This document shows, piece by piece, positions 32,887 through 44,500 of a stretch of DNA of 64,000 nucleotides. The position numbers and the translations under genes are program-made. The DNA comes from Selaginella moellendorffii. Its lineage: Eukaryota > Streptophyta > Lycopodiopsida > Selaginellales > Selaginellaceae. Below the pieces are notes generated by a model. The model was not told the origin of the DNA and did no database searches. It worked only from the letters and a program-made list of their open reading frames with translations. Where the stretch lies: contig NW_003314362.1 of assembly GCF_000143415.4 (NCBI RefSeq), positions 577,371 to 641,370 of the forward strand, read 5' to 3'. The stretch's first letter is position 1. Each line of letters starts with the position of its first letter.

Positions 32887-35800
32887 TCAGACTGTTATTT
32901 TTTGCCTCCAACACCTATACAATAATCTTGGAATTTCATCACTCTCCACACTATCAGGATTTAAACCCAATAGTAATGCCATCTCTTCTCTAATACGTCC
33001 ACGCTCATGTTCAGTGGTCGAAGAACCCATCCGGTTGAGCAGATTATGGAGATGCGGATAGTGCTTGGCTAGACAATATACATGCCATAAATGATGACTG
33101 GTGTCTGTCCGATCAAATGGCTTCTGATATACCGTTCCATCTGCCATTTGGTTGATTTCTGCAGCCACTTCCTGGACTGGCCGGTTCTCTATCACCATCG
33201 CTTCAAGCCGTTTTGCAAGGTCCCCCAGAACATACGGTTTCTTCTCCCTAGTTTCCATACTGCAAGAGATGGGGTGCACTGCATATGTGTGCGTGTTCGC
33301 TGCAGTTTTAATCGGCGAGTCATCGATGATGAGGATTTCACTTGACCTAGCAGTCCGGTTCATCACTACAGCCTCTGCCTTGACGAAGATGGGCTTGCTA
33401 CCCCTCACATGGACCATAGTCAAGCAATCCTCCTGCGTTAGGAGAAAGTCAAATGGTAATATTACTCGCGTCTGATCGTGCATCATCTGTAGCAACGTTA
33501 ATGCATTGTGGCGCATCATGGATGTCCAAACTCCCAATTGCAAATTGAACCCGGCCCTCTGTTTTAAGTGTCGCATGGTCATTATTAGATCCCGCAGTTT
33601 CTCCCGTGTGATTAATGTGAATCTGTCTCTTTTGACCAACTTGCGACCGCAGGCTTTGGAGGGTGCAGTGACATTCGAGGACGAGCCACGCTCATGGGAG
33701 AAAAGGACATTGTTCAGATAAAAAACGATACAGTACTTTCGCCGTGACTCTGAAATGAAATGCGTTAGCATAAAAAATGGTACAAGTCAATTTTACCATC
33801 TACAATATTAGCGAATGGTGCTCCCGATGGTCGTTGAGAGGGTTTTGGTCGAGGAAACGTGAAGGGCGGAAATACTCTCCTCTGCAATGTGGGGTCAATC
33901 GCATCCGATGGCGTGTGGGCACATGCCATTTCAGCTGTAGACTCTGGTACAACTGGCTCAACAGTGGCATGGGGTGGTTCCGATGGCGTGTGATCACACG
34001 CCATTTCAGCTGGTGCCTCCGTTGGCAAAGTGGACATGACCGAACAGGCAGCAGGGGCGGTGTAGGGAGGTTCCAATGGCGCGTAGTCAGACGATTGGGC
34101 ACACGTTGGAAATGAGGATACGACCAGCTCGGCGGCTGGGGCGGCCTCATGTGGGTCCAATGGCGCCTGGTCACCGTCAGTTGGATACGTGGACAAGATT
34201 GACTTAGTGGTATGGGCAGCATCAAGTGGAGCGTGGTCAGCTTACTTGGCGTTGATATGGATAGTAGCCTCCACCAGCTCTGATGACTCTTGCAGGCAAG
34301 TAGAGTCCACTGGCGGATCCATATGCATGTCCAAATATCTCCCTTCGATTGAGATGGTATCCTCCCGTGCTACTAAAAACAAACTCATTAGCACATTGAA
34401 TCGACTATACTGTATTTACCATCAACTGCTATTGAGGAACTAGGACCGATATCACTTGGGCGCACTGCTGATTCTGAAGGATTGGACATACGTTTCGACC
34501 CTTGCTTGGCACTATCCTTCCTCGACACTAAAGGCTAGAGTTTGTATCTTAATTCAACTGAATAATCTCTACTTACCATTTCTTCTGCGACCTACATGGA
34601 CAATGTTAGAAATGGTAAAAGGTTAGGAATGGATGTACTATTATTTACCTGATGGTTTGTCTTGTATGACCTTCCTCCGCTGCTCTTTGGCCACCTCAGG
34701 CTGGCCATCATCGTCATCATCGTTATCGTCGTTATTGTGATCGTCACCATTGTGAGGACCATCCAAGTCCTCTTCGTCCTCCTCTTCTTCGTCCTCCTCT
34801 TCTTTGTCCTCCTCTTCGTCCTTCTGCTCTTCCTGCTCATTATCTTTCTCTGGCTCCTCATCCCCCTCTTGCATTTCTTCCATAGGCTGCTCAGGCTGGA
34901 TTGCTTGTTTTTCCAGGACCATCTTGGAAAAATCATCTGGCCGAGTCTCCATCTCAAAATACAAGACATCCATAGCCTGTTTTAGTGCGTGACCTAGGAC
35001 CGTATCCTCACCCGACTGTCTTAACATGGTTTCTGCACGTTCTTGCACCCTTCGAAGACGACGAGATGAGAAAAACGTGGCCCTGACTTGAAAAGCATCC
35101 CTCATCCATTATACCTCTCCATTGAGATTGGGGAAGGGGAGTCCGCCATAGGAATCTGAGTCAGAAGGTGGTGACTGGCTCCTTTCACTCAGCCCTTGAT
35201 CTGCAATGAATGGCATGAGCACACACGCCATAACCGCGAGGCATTACCTATCATCTTTTCGTTGCCCTTCTTCCTTTTCGAATCAAACGCCTCTGATCCC
35301 GACGACTGTCCAACGTGCTTTCGTTTTTTATGACCACTGTCAGTTTGAGCTTGGCTGGTGCTTGCCTGTTTTGCCTTTGAAGAAGTGTCTCCTGCAAGGA
35401 ATGGCATGAGACCACACGCCATTGCAAATATAATTTGTACCTCCTTTTTTCCTATTGCTTGTCTGTTTGTCCTTCTTCGACGCGCCACCAGTGCGCTTTT
35501 CAGTCCTCGTGTCTGAATATTCACAACGATCTATAATCAAAATGGCGTGAGGCCTCACGTGACCTTACCTTGTGCAGGTTGTGACCTCGGCCTAACATCA
35601 GTAGCTGTTAACGCCGTTTCAGCATCTGGGGGTGGCCACGCTCCTGCATACAGAGCTTGTGAGATAACATTTAAACTTAAAGTGCGTACTCACCAGGTTC
35701 GCAGAGAAGATACTGTTTTTCTTTGGCAACTGTAATTATATGCTCCATTGAAGTCACCTCTTCAATGGAGTTTGTCACCGCAACACACGGGACACCCTTG

Positions 35801-38210
35801 AGTAGTGCGGCTCGAAAGAATAGTCCGCCGCAGTTGTACTCGACAACGCATTTGCCCTTGGAGTCACCCGCTATTGCGTTGAAGACCCAGCTGAGCATTT
35901 CCCATGCTGCACCTGGAGCTTTCTTTGGATTCGAAAGCTCCATAGCCATCTTCAGTTCCTCAGGCACGGGTAAATTGACCTCCCTCAGATCAATTCGATC
36001 GGCTTTGTTGAACGAAGCTGGGAAGTCACTCCAGTCCCACTCTGCTGCAGGACCAATAACAAGGGCGACTGTGAAGATGCGGACATTCGTCGGTATCTTC
36101 TTCTTAGCCATTATCCCATGGATCTCCCGCATCTCCTTGCCTTTCAACCGAGCCTTCACCTCGTTCAAGGCCTTCCAGAACTTGTGATAGGATTCGGAGT
36201 CGTAGATCATATAGTGGACTGAAGATTCCACCTCCGCAAGTCCCACCATTAAGTCAATGATGGAGCTGACTTCGTCTGCATGAGTGATCTCCTCGTTTGT
36301 GAAGTCCATCACACAAAAGATGTTCTTGACCTGCTCATCTCCGCGGGAAACGATGCTCCTCCACCTTTGATCCTCATCCGAATTCACGTATACCCGGTAA
36401 GGTTCTCGATAGGCCTCTGCTGTGGGGTCGAGCTGTTTCTGAAGCCGGCGGTCGACATCCCTCTTAATGAAATTTGGATACTGATCCAACTTCTCAGCTT
36501 TACTTTTCGTGGCATCCCGCAGCAGATCGATGAACTTGGGGGCCCCCTTCACGTACTCGTCGATGTCTTCATTTGACAAGTCCAGCTCTTCCATCATCTC
36601 TTGCATGGTGTCGATGCTCACCCTCGCCACGGCCACTTGCTCGAAGATCCAATCCTTCAATAGCGCACGAGCTCTCAGAGTCGTGCACAAGTCCTCGTAT
36701 GTCACAATATGGCCGGGAGTCATTTTGGTCTTGTTGAAGACTACCTCACCACGTAGAAGAGCATTAGCCACTGTCAGAAGGTCGTCGTCGTCTAGAGACC
36801 GCGAGAAACGCAAGGCGTTGAGCTTCAAATCATTGGGCTTCCGGCCGTCCTCCACACCCATTGAGTTTAGCAACTCCCCGTCATGGTACCTCCTTAGCAC
36901 ATCTACCCATTTGTCAAAAACAACTTTTGTCGCGAGTAGAATGTTATGGATGCTGAGTGTGTCATTGACCCCCAGTGTTTTCGAGAGAAGACTCGAAAAT
37001 TCCTGCAATGGAAATGGCGTGAGGCCACATGCTATGCCACATGCAACGAGGCTTACCTGCCAGGCGCTAGTTGCTAGTGCACGTCCTTGTCCTGGTTTTT
37101 GTGGCTTCTTCAGTTGAACCCAGAGCTTCCGTGTTTGTGCCAATGTCTCGTGCAGACCTGATTTGTAGCACGTTTCTTGCTTGACATTCTGCGCGTGGGA
37201 GATGTATATGATAGATCGGAGGGGCGAGTTGCCTTTTATCAGGCGGACAACTCTTGTCTTGAAGACTTTCTTCACCTCCTCGCCCACCATAATATCCACA
37301 ACTATCTGTTGCATCGCCAAGCTAGAATGCTGCCCGGAGACGGCATAGAACCGGACGTTCTGATCGTCCAACACCTTCCTATTGATCAAGTCTGGAAACC
37401 TCGTCTCGCCCTTCATTGTTCGGTAGTAGGGGATCACGTCTGCGATGTCGGGTGTTACTGGACTTGCCAGCATCTTCTGCTTCAGTTTCTCCACCCACTC
37501 ATCAGATACTAGCCTGTGGTTGTATTTGCTTTGGATCTCGATACGGCTCACGTCGATTGTATATACTTTGTTGGAATAGTAACAAGTACTATTATCTGCG
37601 ACGATTTTTGCTGCCTCTTCTTGCTCTTTCTGCTCTTTGCGGCTCTTCTTTTTGGTGGGTGTAGTGTTCGAACCCGAGGCAATGGCATCACCGAGTAGCT
37701 TCTTTTTTGGAGCAGCAGAGTCGGACGTCGGCTTGAGCTTGACCACCCTTTTCTGCTTCGGGGTAGTTTCCAGATCGACCCCCTTCCCCTTCGCTTCGCA
37801 AACTGGAGGCACTCTCAACGGCTCAATGTTGGAATATAGTTTTTGAACATCGCCGTAGGTGAGGTCCGTGGATTCCATGTGATCTTCATAGACCCGCAGC
37901 GTCTTTGAAATTGTGGGCCTCCTGGACAACCTCTCCCTAGCTCCCTCTAGGAATTCCTCATAGCCGCTGCCCCCCTCCGGGAAGCCGCTAGGATGTGCAA
38001 GGTGGATCTTGAAGGCGGACGCTGTCTCTACCACAAGTGCCAGTCCATATTCTTGCATGGAACTGCATGGAGTGTCTGTCACTTGGATGAGGATCCCCAT
38101 GCATTCTTTTCTCCCACCATCTGTGTTGTACAGCATCAGATCCTCGCCTTCCATCCCGAAAGTCCAACTGGTGAGCTCCTCCCCCTTCTCTGCATCCACA
38201 TTGACAGTGG
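32887..38210 (-). CDS. Transposon-borne fusion protein: ParB-like, possible methyltransferase-like, linker repeats, degenerate FCP1/HAD-like domain
   Basis: One gene of about 1,630 codons; the 5' exon is not resolved. Exons join in frame across nine GT-AG introns: 37056-37003, 35693-35644, 35568-35531, 35440-35392, 35247-35201, 34648-34592, 34576-34528, 34419-34373 and 33796-33749. All but the first are phase 1; four hold the palindrome. Domains in order: ParB/sulfiredoxin-like fold (YTIDVSRIEIQ, FYAVSGQHSSLAMQQI near 37345-37310, YISHAQNVKQE); a glycine-containing EYNCGGLFFRAALLKGVPCV at 35860-35800, faintly like a DNA-methylase nucleotide fold; Lys-rich linkers; an acidic Asp/Glu stretch (34850-34680); Pro-rich repeats of about 28 residues (34240-33900); and an FCP1-like domain (GVWTSMMRHN, EILIIDDSP) whose first motif reads FYLNNVLF, lacking the catalytic Asp pair. 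TAA codons at 35111-35109 and 34244-34242 interrupt the frame. Role unknown; DNA binding at the palindromes is a guess. Confidence 0.7.
34577..34591 (-). other. 15-nt micro-exon of the ParB/HAD-like gene
   Basis: GTCGCAGAAGAAATG between acceptor ATGTAG and donor GTAAGT. Both flanking introns are phase 1, and inclusion keeps the frame (RRRN). Skipping it would also keep the frame. Confidence 0.6.
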
Positions 38211-40072
38211 CTGGAAGAAGAACGCAATTCCTCGCTTGTTCAAAAATGCACAACAATTAGAGCTGACAGATGAAAAGCTAGCAGCTGGAAATAACGTGAG
38301 GCCACACGCCATTCACCACTGCATCAGATGTCTTGAGGCTGCATCCTAAGATGGCGTGAGGCTACACGCCATCTATAACCGGATTGCACTCGAGAGCCCA
38401 ATCGGTGCATGCCAATGTTGCTACTGAATGGCATGTGGCCTCATGCCATTTTCTACTTGGCCTAAAAGACTTACCATTTGAAGCCGAATGGAGGCCGTGA
38501 CAATCGAGGCCGGACTCGCTGGCGAATGTGCACTGTGTGTGCAGCGGATCGTAGCAGCAAGGCTACTCTGCCACTTACAGTTGGAGAGTGGTGCTGAAAT
38601 CTCCCGGGACGCCAAGTGGGCTGCGTGTGGGTGGCGGAGTGGGCGGCGGAGTTGGCGGCGAAGTTACAAACTGGGTGTGTCTTGAAGTGGACGCCGATGC
38701 ACACGAGCGCGTTGGGAGCGCGAGTGTGATGCAAGCGCGAGTGGACGCCGATGCACACGAGAAACCTGTAGAGAAGTGAGCGTGATCGCGAGTGGGAGCG
38801 CGATGCGAGCGGGAGCGCGAGTGTGATGCGAGCGCGAGCGCGAGTACAAAGCAAAATGCAAAACCTAACTTCACACGCGCGAAATGTCACAACGGTTGGT
38901 AATCCCGCCACGTCATCATTCCTCGGACTTGGGCGCCACCATTAATTTCTGGATTGCCGCGCGCATGCAAGCATGCAAAATCCAAAAGAAAATCCGCAAC
39001 GTCATCATTCCTCGGACTGCATGCACGCGAAATCCAAAAGAAAGATCATGATTGGGATATCATTTAATACCCTCGCTATATTTATACCATGCATGATTGG
39101 ATATTCCAAAGCATCTTGTATTTCCAAAAATGGCAGATGTTCAGCTAAATAAAGAAATTCTATCTGTTTCTATTTTTCTCTCAAATCAATATTATAGCGT
39201 GTGGGCTCATGCAATTTTGAACCAAAGAAACCCAAAAAACGTTGGACCCAAAATATTTTGAAAAAACCCAAAAAACCCTAAACATTTTAAACCCAAAAAT
39301 CCAGGCGTCCTGTGGCGTTATTCCTTGAATGGCGTGTGGGCGCATGCCATTTTCAGGGCCAAATGCTGAATGGAGAAAAATTCCCTTTCAGTGCAAATGC
39401 TGCAAGAGGCAGATGCCGAGCACAAAGGACTGTAACTACCTCACATGACACAGATAAACTTTTTTCTATTTGGCAAAGATAAACTTTATAGCGTGTGGGC
39501 TCATGCAATTTTGAACCCAAGAAATGCACCAAAAAATTCTCGGCGTCATCTGGCATTATCTCTTGAATGGCGTGGGGCCGCATGCCATTTTCAGGGGCAC
39601 ATAAGAGTATATTCCTAGGATATTCTGACACGCGCGAGATTTTTTTGAGTTTTCTGGAGATCCAACCGTTAGATCGCAACTAGATTTTACAGAATGGTAT
39701 ACAATGTCTTTCTTGATGACCCTGCAAATAAGCATCTCGATCGGACACCACATGAGACCACACGAGCCTTACAATGTTTCAGGGGCATTTGCCATAGATC
39801 CGACCGTTATTTTGCTCCAAGATTTTACAGTTTGGTGTGCATTGACCTTTCCATCGAAACTGCAAAGGGACATCACAATCAGATGCGGGATCACAAGAAA
39901 CTAACTTCACTAACTCTGGTTTCACCAAGATCTACGTAAGGAGTTATGAAATGAAAGGACCCTCTCTATTGAAATGTGTTTATGGTCCTAGGGGCATTGT
40001 GACATATCAAAGGATTTTGCATCAAGTTCTATATTTGCATGTTTATCAAGCTACTGAATTGCTAAACCCTAA

Positions 40073-40095
40073 ACCCTAAACCCTAAACCCTAAAC
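40073..40095 (+). repeat. Interstitial telomere-type repeat
   Basis: About four tandem TAAACCC units, the plant telomere sequence, within the transposon centre. May be a captured telomere scrap or a telo-box cluster acting as a promoter element. Confidence 0.9.
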
Positions 40096-41092
40096 ATGTG
40101 GCAAATGCTGCGTGAAGAAAGATGCCCTTTCTGGGCAAATGCTGTAAGAGGCAGATGCCGAGCAGATGTATCTCAGGCTAGCGAAGGGGACGAACGAAAG
40201 CTAACTATAAACATGACGGGATGCAAATAGATTACTAGGCTGGTCCTACGAAAATCAAAAACCATAATTGAAAACATTGAAAATGCAAAAAGAAAGGTTT
40301 ATAATATTTTTGAATTTTAGGCAACCAAAGGAATGTAAGTAGGGCATGTGTTTGTAAGTTTAAAAATGCCTCAACCACTTAAATTCCCAAGTAAATAAAG
40401 CTGTTTCTATTTTTGGTACAGGTAAACTTTATAGCGTGTGGGCTCATGCAATTTTGAACCCAAAAATGCACCAAAAAATGCTCGACTAGCATTATTCTTT
40501 GAATGGCGTGTGGCCTTATGTCGAGCATTATTCTTTGAATGGCATATGGCCTTATATTGCCATAAATGGACGTACACACACAGCGTAATTATTCCTTTAC
40601 ACGGCGAATAATCTTGGCGCGGATCGCTGACATGGCATGGCAAAGTTCGAATCACTGACATGGCACAGCTGGATCGAGGCAAGGACATGATGTGACAAAG
40701 TTCAACCTCCGACAGCAAAGTCTAGAAGCTACTCAGTTTGAAATTTGTCAGAGGAGTCATAAGATCTAGTTTGTCAGAGGATTTGATGTGACATTCAAGC
40801 GTGTGTTATTTTTGAATTCTCAAACTCATTCCTAGGTCTATCATTTTTGTGCGCCGTGTTCTTGGTTCCGCTGAGCGCAGTGAGCGCTGCTTGTGTAAGC
40901 GGCGTTGTGGGCTGTGGTTTATGCGTCTACGAGCGGTTGCGGCATTGCGAGCGCCATTGCGAGCAGCAGTTTATGCGAGTTGCGGTGTTGCGAGCGGCAC
41001 TGTCTTTGGTGTGGCTACCGCTTCCTCTTGATATTCGGCACTTGTGCTTCCTGGTATGTTCACCATGGAATGGCTTAGGACCACATTTAGAA

Positions 41093-41418
41093 ATGGCATG
41101 AGGCCACATGCCATCTTGGGCCCTTGCAATTTCATGGCTAGCGTATTGTCATGTATGTTTTTACTTGCCTGCAGCTGTGTGTATATCAAGATGGCATGAG
41201 GCCTCATGCCATCTTTGGCCCCTGCTAGCCTATTGCCATATTCCTTTTGCCTTGCTGCAATTGTATATATTTTTGTATGGGTGACTAGTCACGCACACAA
41301 AAATATATACAGTTGCAGCAAGGCAAAAGGAATATAGCAACAAGCTAGCAGGGGCCAAAGATAGCGTGAGGCCTCATGCCATTAGTGGTACCACTAATGG
41401 CATGAGGGCTCATGCCAA
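41093..41418. repeat. Palindrome-ended repeat units forming a large hairpin
   Basis: 41191-41283 and 41290-41382 are near-perfect inverted copies of about 93 bp around the centre GTGACTAGTCAC; each arm ends with the 22-bp palindrome. 41093-41190 is a diverged direct copy of the left arm. Between the palindromes at 41361 and 41397 lies ATTAGTGGTACCACTAAT, itself a perfect palindrome. The unit sits about 200 bp upstream of the transposase start. Confidence 0.85.
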
Positions 41419-41570
41419 TTTTGTGAATGCGAAATTTCACGTGGGTGTCAATAGCATGTTTGAATAATGGCATGTGGCCTCATGCTATTGAGGTTGTTTG
41501 GTATGTTATGATTTAGGCCATTCTCCAATCATTTTTTGTATGGTCTTAACTTCTTTTCTGCACTTTCAGA

Positions 41571-44500
41571 ATGGCCTTCAGGGTTGGGGAAAAGGTTTAC
41601 ATTTTGAATGGTGGGAAGAGAGTTGCAAAAGGGACCCTTGTGTCTATGGATCGGAACTTTGTTATACACTGTGAAAGGCTTGGGGAAGGCAATGCTGCTG
41701 TATCAGTAGAGACTGTCTTCGATGGGAATGTGGTCGCTATTGAACGAGGAGAAATGGTCGTCGGGGTAAATGTTGTTGTTGCCTTGAAAAATCTTCAGAA
41801 GAAAGCAGATGTTGGGGACAACGCAAGTGCGACACATGTTCCCTCCGTGGATCTTAAGAACCGTGCTACATGGATTCAGGCAAAAGTGTTTCTAAACAAC
41901 CCCGAGGGGGAGGTGGTAGCTGAGGGCTTAGCCACAGTTGTCGATCCAAGAGATGCGGTTGCTAATCAAGAATTGGGCTGGGATGATATTGGAGTTGCGA
42001 TTTTAGAGGTTGTTGACACAGAAGAAAACAGTCTGACTATTGGAAGCATTGTGCGGTGGAAATTGAGGCACTTAGTGTTTGAGAATGTGAAGGATTCACA
42101 ATCAAACACCACTACAACTGATGACAGAACATCTCTTCATGGGAAAAGAAAGTACACCTTCCTAAAGCGCAGCCAAAGGGATCTGAGCAACGAACCGAAA
42201 AGGCAGAAAATGGCGATGGAGGTTCGAATGGTCTCGACAGTTGCTTGTTGCAAGAGGAGGTGCTATCAACATGTTGATTGGGATGCTATTGAAGAGGAGA
42301 GAGCAAGATACAAGACATTGTCTTGGAAGGCAGCTTGCAATTTTGTGTATGAGGCATTACGGTCATCTGTTGATGCTTCAGAACATCAGGTGGGGGGCAT
42401 GGTCTTCCAGAGGGGTTTGGTCTGCATGAAGGCATGGAGAATCATTTATGGAGTCCCTCGAACCACATTCTACAGAATCAAAACTGAGTTCGAGGAACAA
42501 AGGGTTCAACAGGCAGTCCATGGGAACGACGGTACGCACAAAACCAGGGGTCATGTTGTATATGGAGAGGCAATCTTCAAGAGGTTTGTCGAGACATGTA
42601 GCGAGTAGCAACCACATAAAACCCGCCTCTTGGAAGATGGAACACGAGACATCCAACGAGTTCTCCCTTCCATGTATACCAAGGGGGCCATATTGGAAGA
42701 TGTGAATCGGGAACTCCAGAGTAATGGCTACAGGAAGCTGAGCCAATCTAGATTTAGTAGATTGTGGAGCAACAAGTTCAGGGATGTGAGTATAGGAAAG
42801 TACTCCAGCTTTTCAAAGTGTGACGAGTGCACTGCTATCAAAATGGCTTTGTCGAAGAATTCTTGCAGCGCTCAAGAGCGAGAGACGTTGGTTAGAAGGC
42901 GGCTCGACCACAACATCGAGCAGAGAAGCTGCAGGACTGCATATTATCATAACAGGATTCTCTCCATGGAGAGACCTGACTCTTACCTCTGCATCATCCA
43001 CGACAAAATGGACCAGAAAAAGACGTGCTTACCTCGACTCAATCCTGCCCCCAAGGCAATCTCTTCATCCATGCAGCTGCCTGTGTCTCTGTTTGGCATA
43101 ATCGCTCATGGGCATGGTGCCCAGAACTATGGGAACTTCTTTGTACCTCTATGGGGTGGCGGGGGTGCAAACATGATGATTGCGTCCCTAGCAAAACACT
43201 TAAGGTCTCTGCAAAGTGCGCAGACTGAGCTGAACGGCCAACCCTTGCATAAGGCCCTTGTCGATCGAACCCCATACAGGGTTCAGCTGGAGGAGGAGCA
43301 AAGGCTTGCAGTATCGCGTGGGGCCCCATGCCATCCCAGTGAATATGTTGGCCGTCAGATTGTAGGGTTATCACGTGAGGCCTCATGCCATTCCGACGAG
43401 GCTGGTCGCCTGGTGAATGCACAGCCTCATCCAAACGAAGCAGAATCTCAAGGAAGTTCTTGCGGCCGATGTGGCCTTCCACCCCATCTTCTGCTCCAAA
43501 CAGACAATGCTGGCAGTGAGAACAAAAACATGTACGTCTTCGCGTACTTGGCGATGCTTGTTGCCAAAGGCATATTTGAAACGGTTACACTTGGCTTTCT
43601 CATGGTTGGGCACACTCATGAAGACGTCGATGCCATGTTCAGTCACCTGGCAGAGTCCCTCCGGCGATCCAATGTCCTCACCCTCCCACAACTCTACGAT
43701 GAATTCCAAAATTGCATCAAAGGCACTGTTGAAGCTGCACTTCTGACAGAGGTTCCAGACTTTAAGGGGTTTGTAAGAGGCTACATCAGGGACGGATCCG
43801 AAACGCTGATTGGCCACTCCAAGCCTCTTCAGTTTCATTTCAGCATGTGTGACGGTGCTCCAGTGATGAGGTACAAGATGAGAGAATGGGACACAGTGTG
43901 GCTGCCAGTGGACGGCATTGAACTCTTCAAGAGAGATCCCATAACTGGGGAACCTATGATTCCTCAGGGTTCCCCACGGCCGATGCACCCGGATGGACTC
44001 AAAGACCAGGAAAGTATAGTGGCCGGGATTAGATAGCATATTGCCTTCTGGAAGAGGGGGTTGGTGTTTGGTGGAGAATCCTATTTTCAGAGGTGCAAGC
44101 CTTTGCTCGAATACTGGGAGAAGATTATATCTGCTATCCAAAATGGGCCGGTTGTATATGAAGAATTGGAAGAGTCCTTTTGGCCAGAACCCAGAGCACT
44201 AGATAGTAGCGGAACAATGTCCTCTGGAAATGCAGTGACAGATAACGATGTTGAGGATCACTATTGTGGGCCGAGGAACAAGAAGCCGGATTCAGCATTC
44301 AATCCAGTACAGGTCTGCAAAGGAATGGTCGTGCTTGTCAGACCCAGTAATAAAAAACAAATGATATGGGTGGGGCGCTGCATCACTGATGCAGAGGAGG
44401 ACGCGGAAACTAACTCCTTCAATGTAACTGTGGAGTGGTTCAAGCCAAGTTCCGGATATACGAAGGATTGCCTAGAAAAGAGATGGGTGCTAAATCCAAG

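Larger units (their letters stand above)
38211..41570. other. Central non-coding region of the transposon
   Basis: Divergent promoter region between the two genes. 38211-38480 carries three palindromes and donor/acceptor-like sites (GTAAGTC near 38474), so it probably includes 5' exons and introns of the minus-strand gene. 38690-38850 is a GC-rich simple repeat (GAGCGCGAGTGTGATGC). 39180-40580 holds three diverged copies of a block with TATAGCGTGTGGGCTCATGC, an adjacent palindrome and GGCAAATGCTG...GAGGCAGATGCCGAGCA. An acceptor-like CTTTCAG sits right before the transposase ATG, suggesting a 5' UTR intron. Confidence 0.6.

Noticed and set aside
34195-34245. Intron starting at GTAAGC over the TAA at 34244-34242
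   Set aside because: A donor is present, but the only nearby acceptor (ACTAAG) would put the repeat region out of frame; kept only as a possibility.
38471-38911. Arg/Ser/His-rich 146-codon minus-strand frame
   Set aside because: Driven by the GC-rich simple repeat at 38690-38850; it ends at a likely splice donor, so at most its end belongs to a 5' exon of the neighbouring gene.
42578-42640. Intron hiding the TAG at 42606 (GTTTGTC...TTGGAAG)
   Set aside because: Its 53-bp removal would shift the frame away from the conserved downstream motifs.
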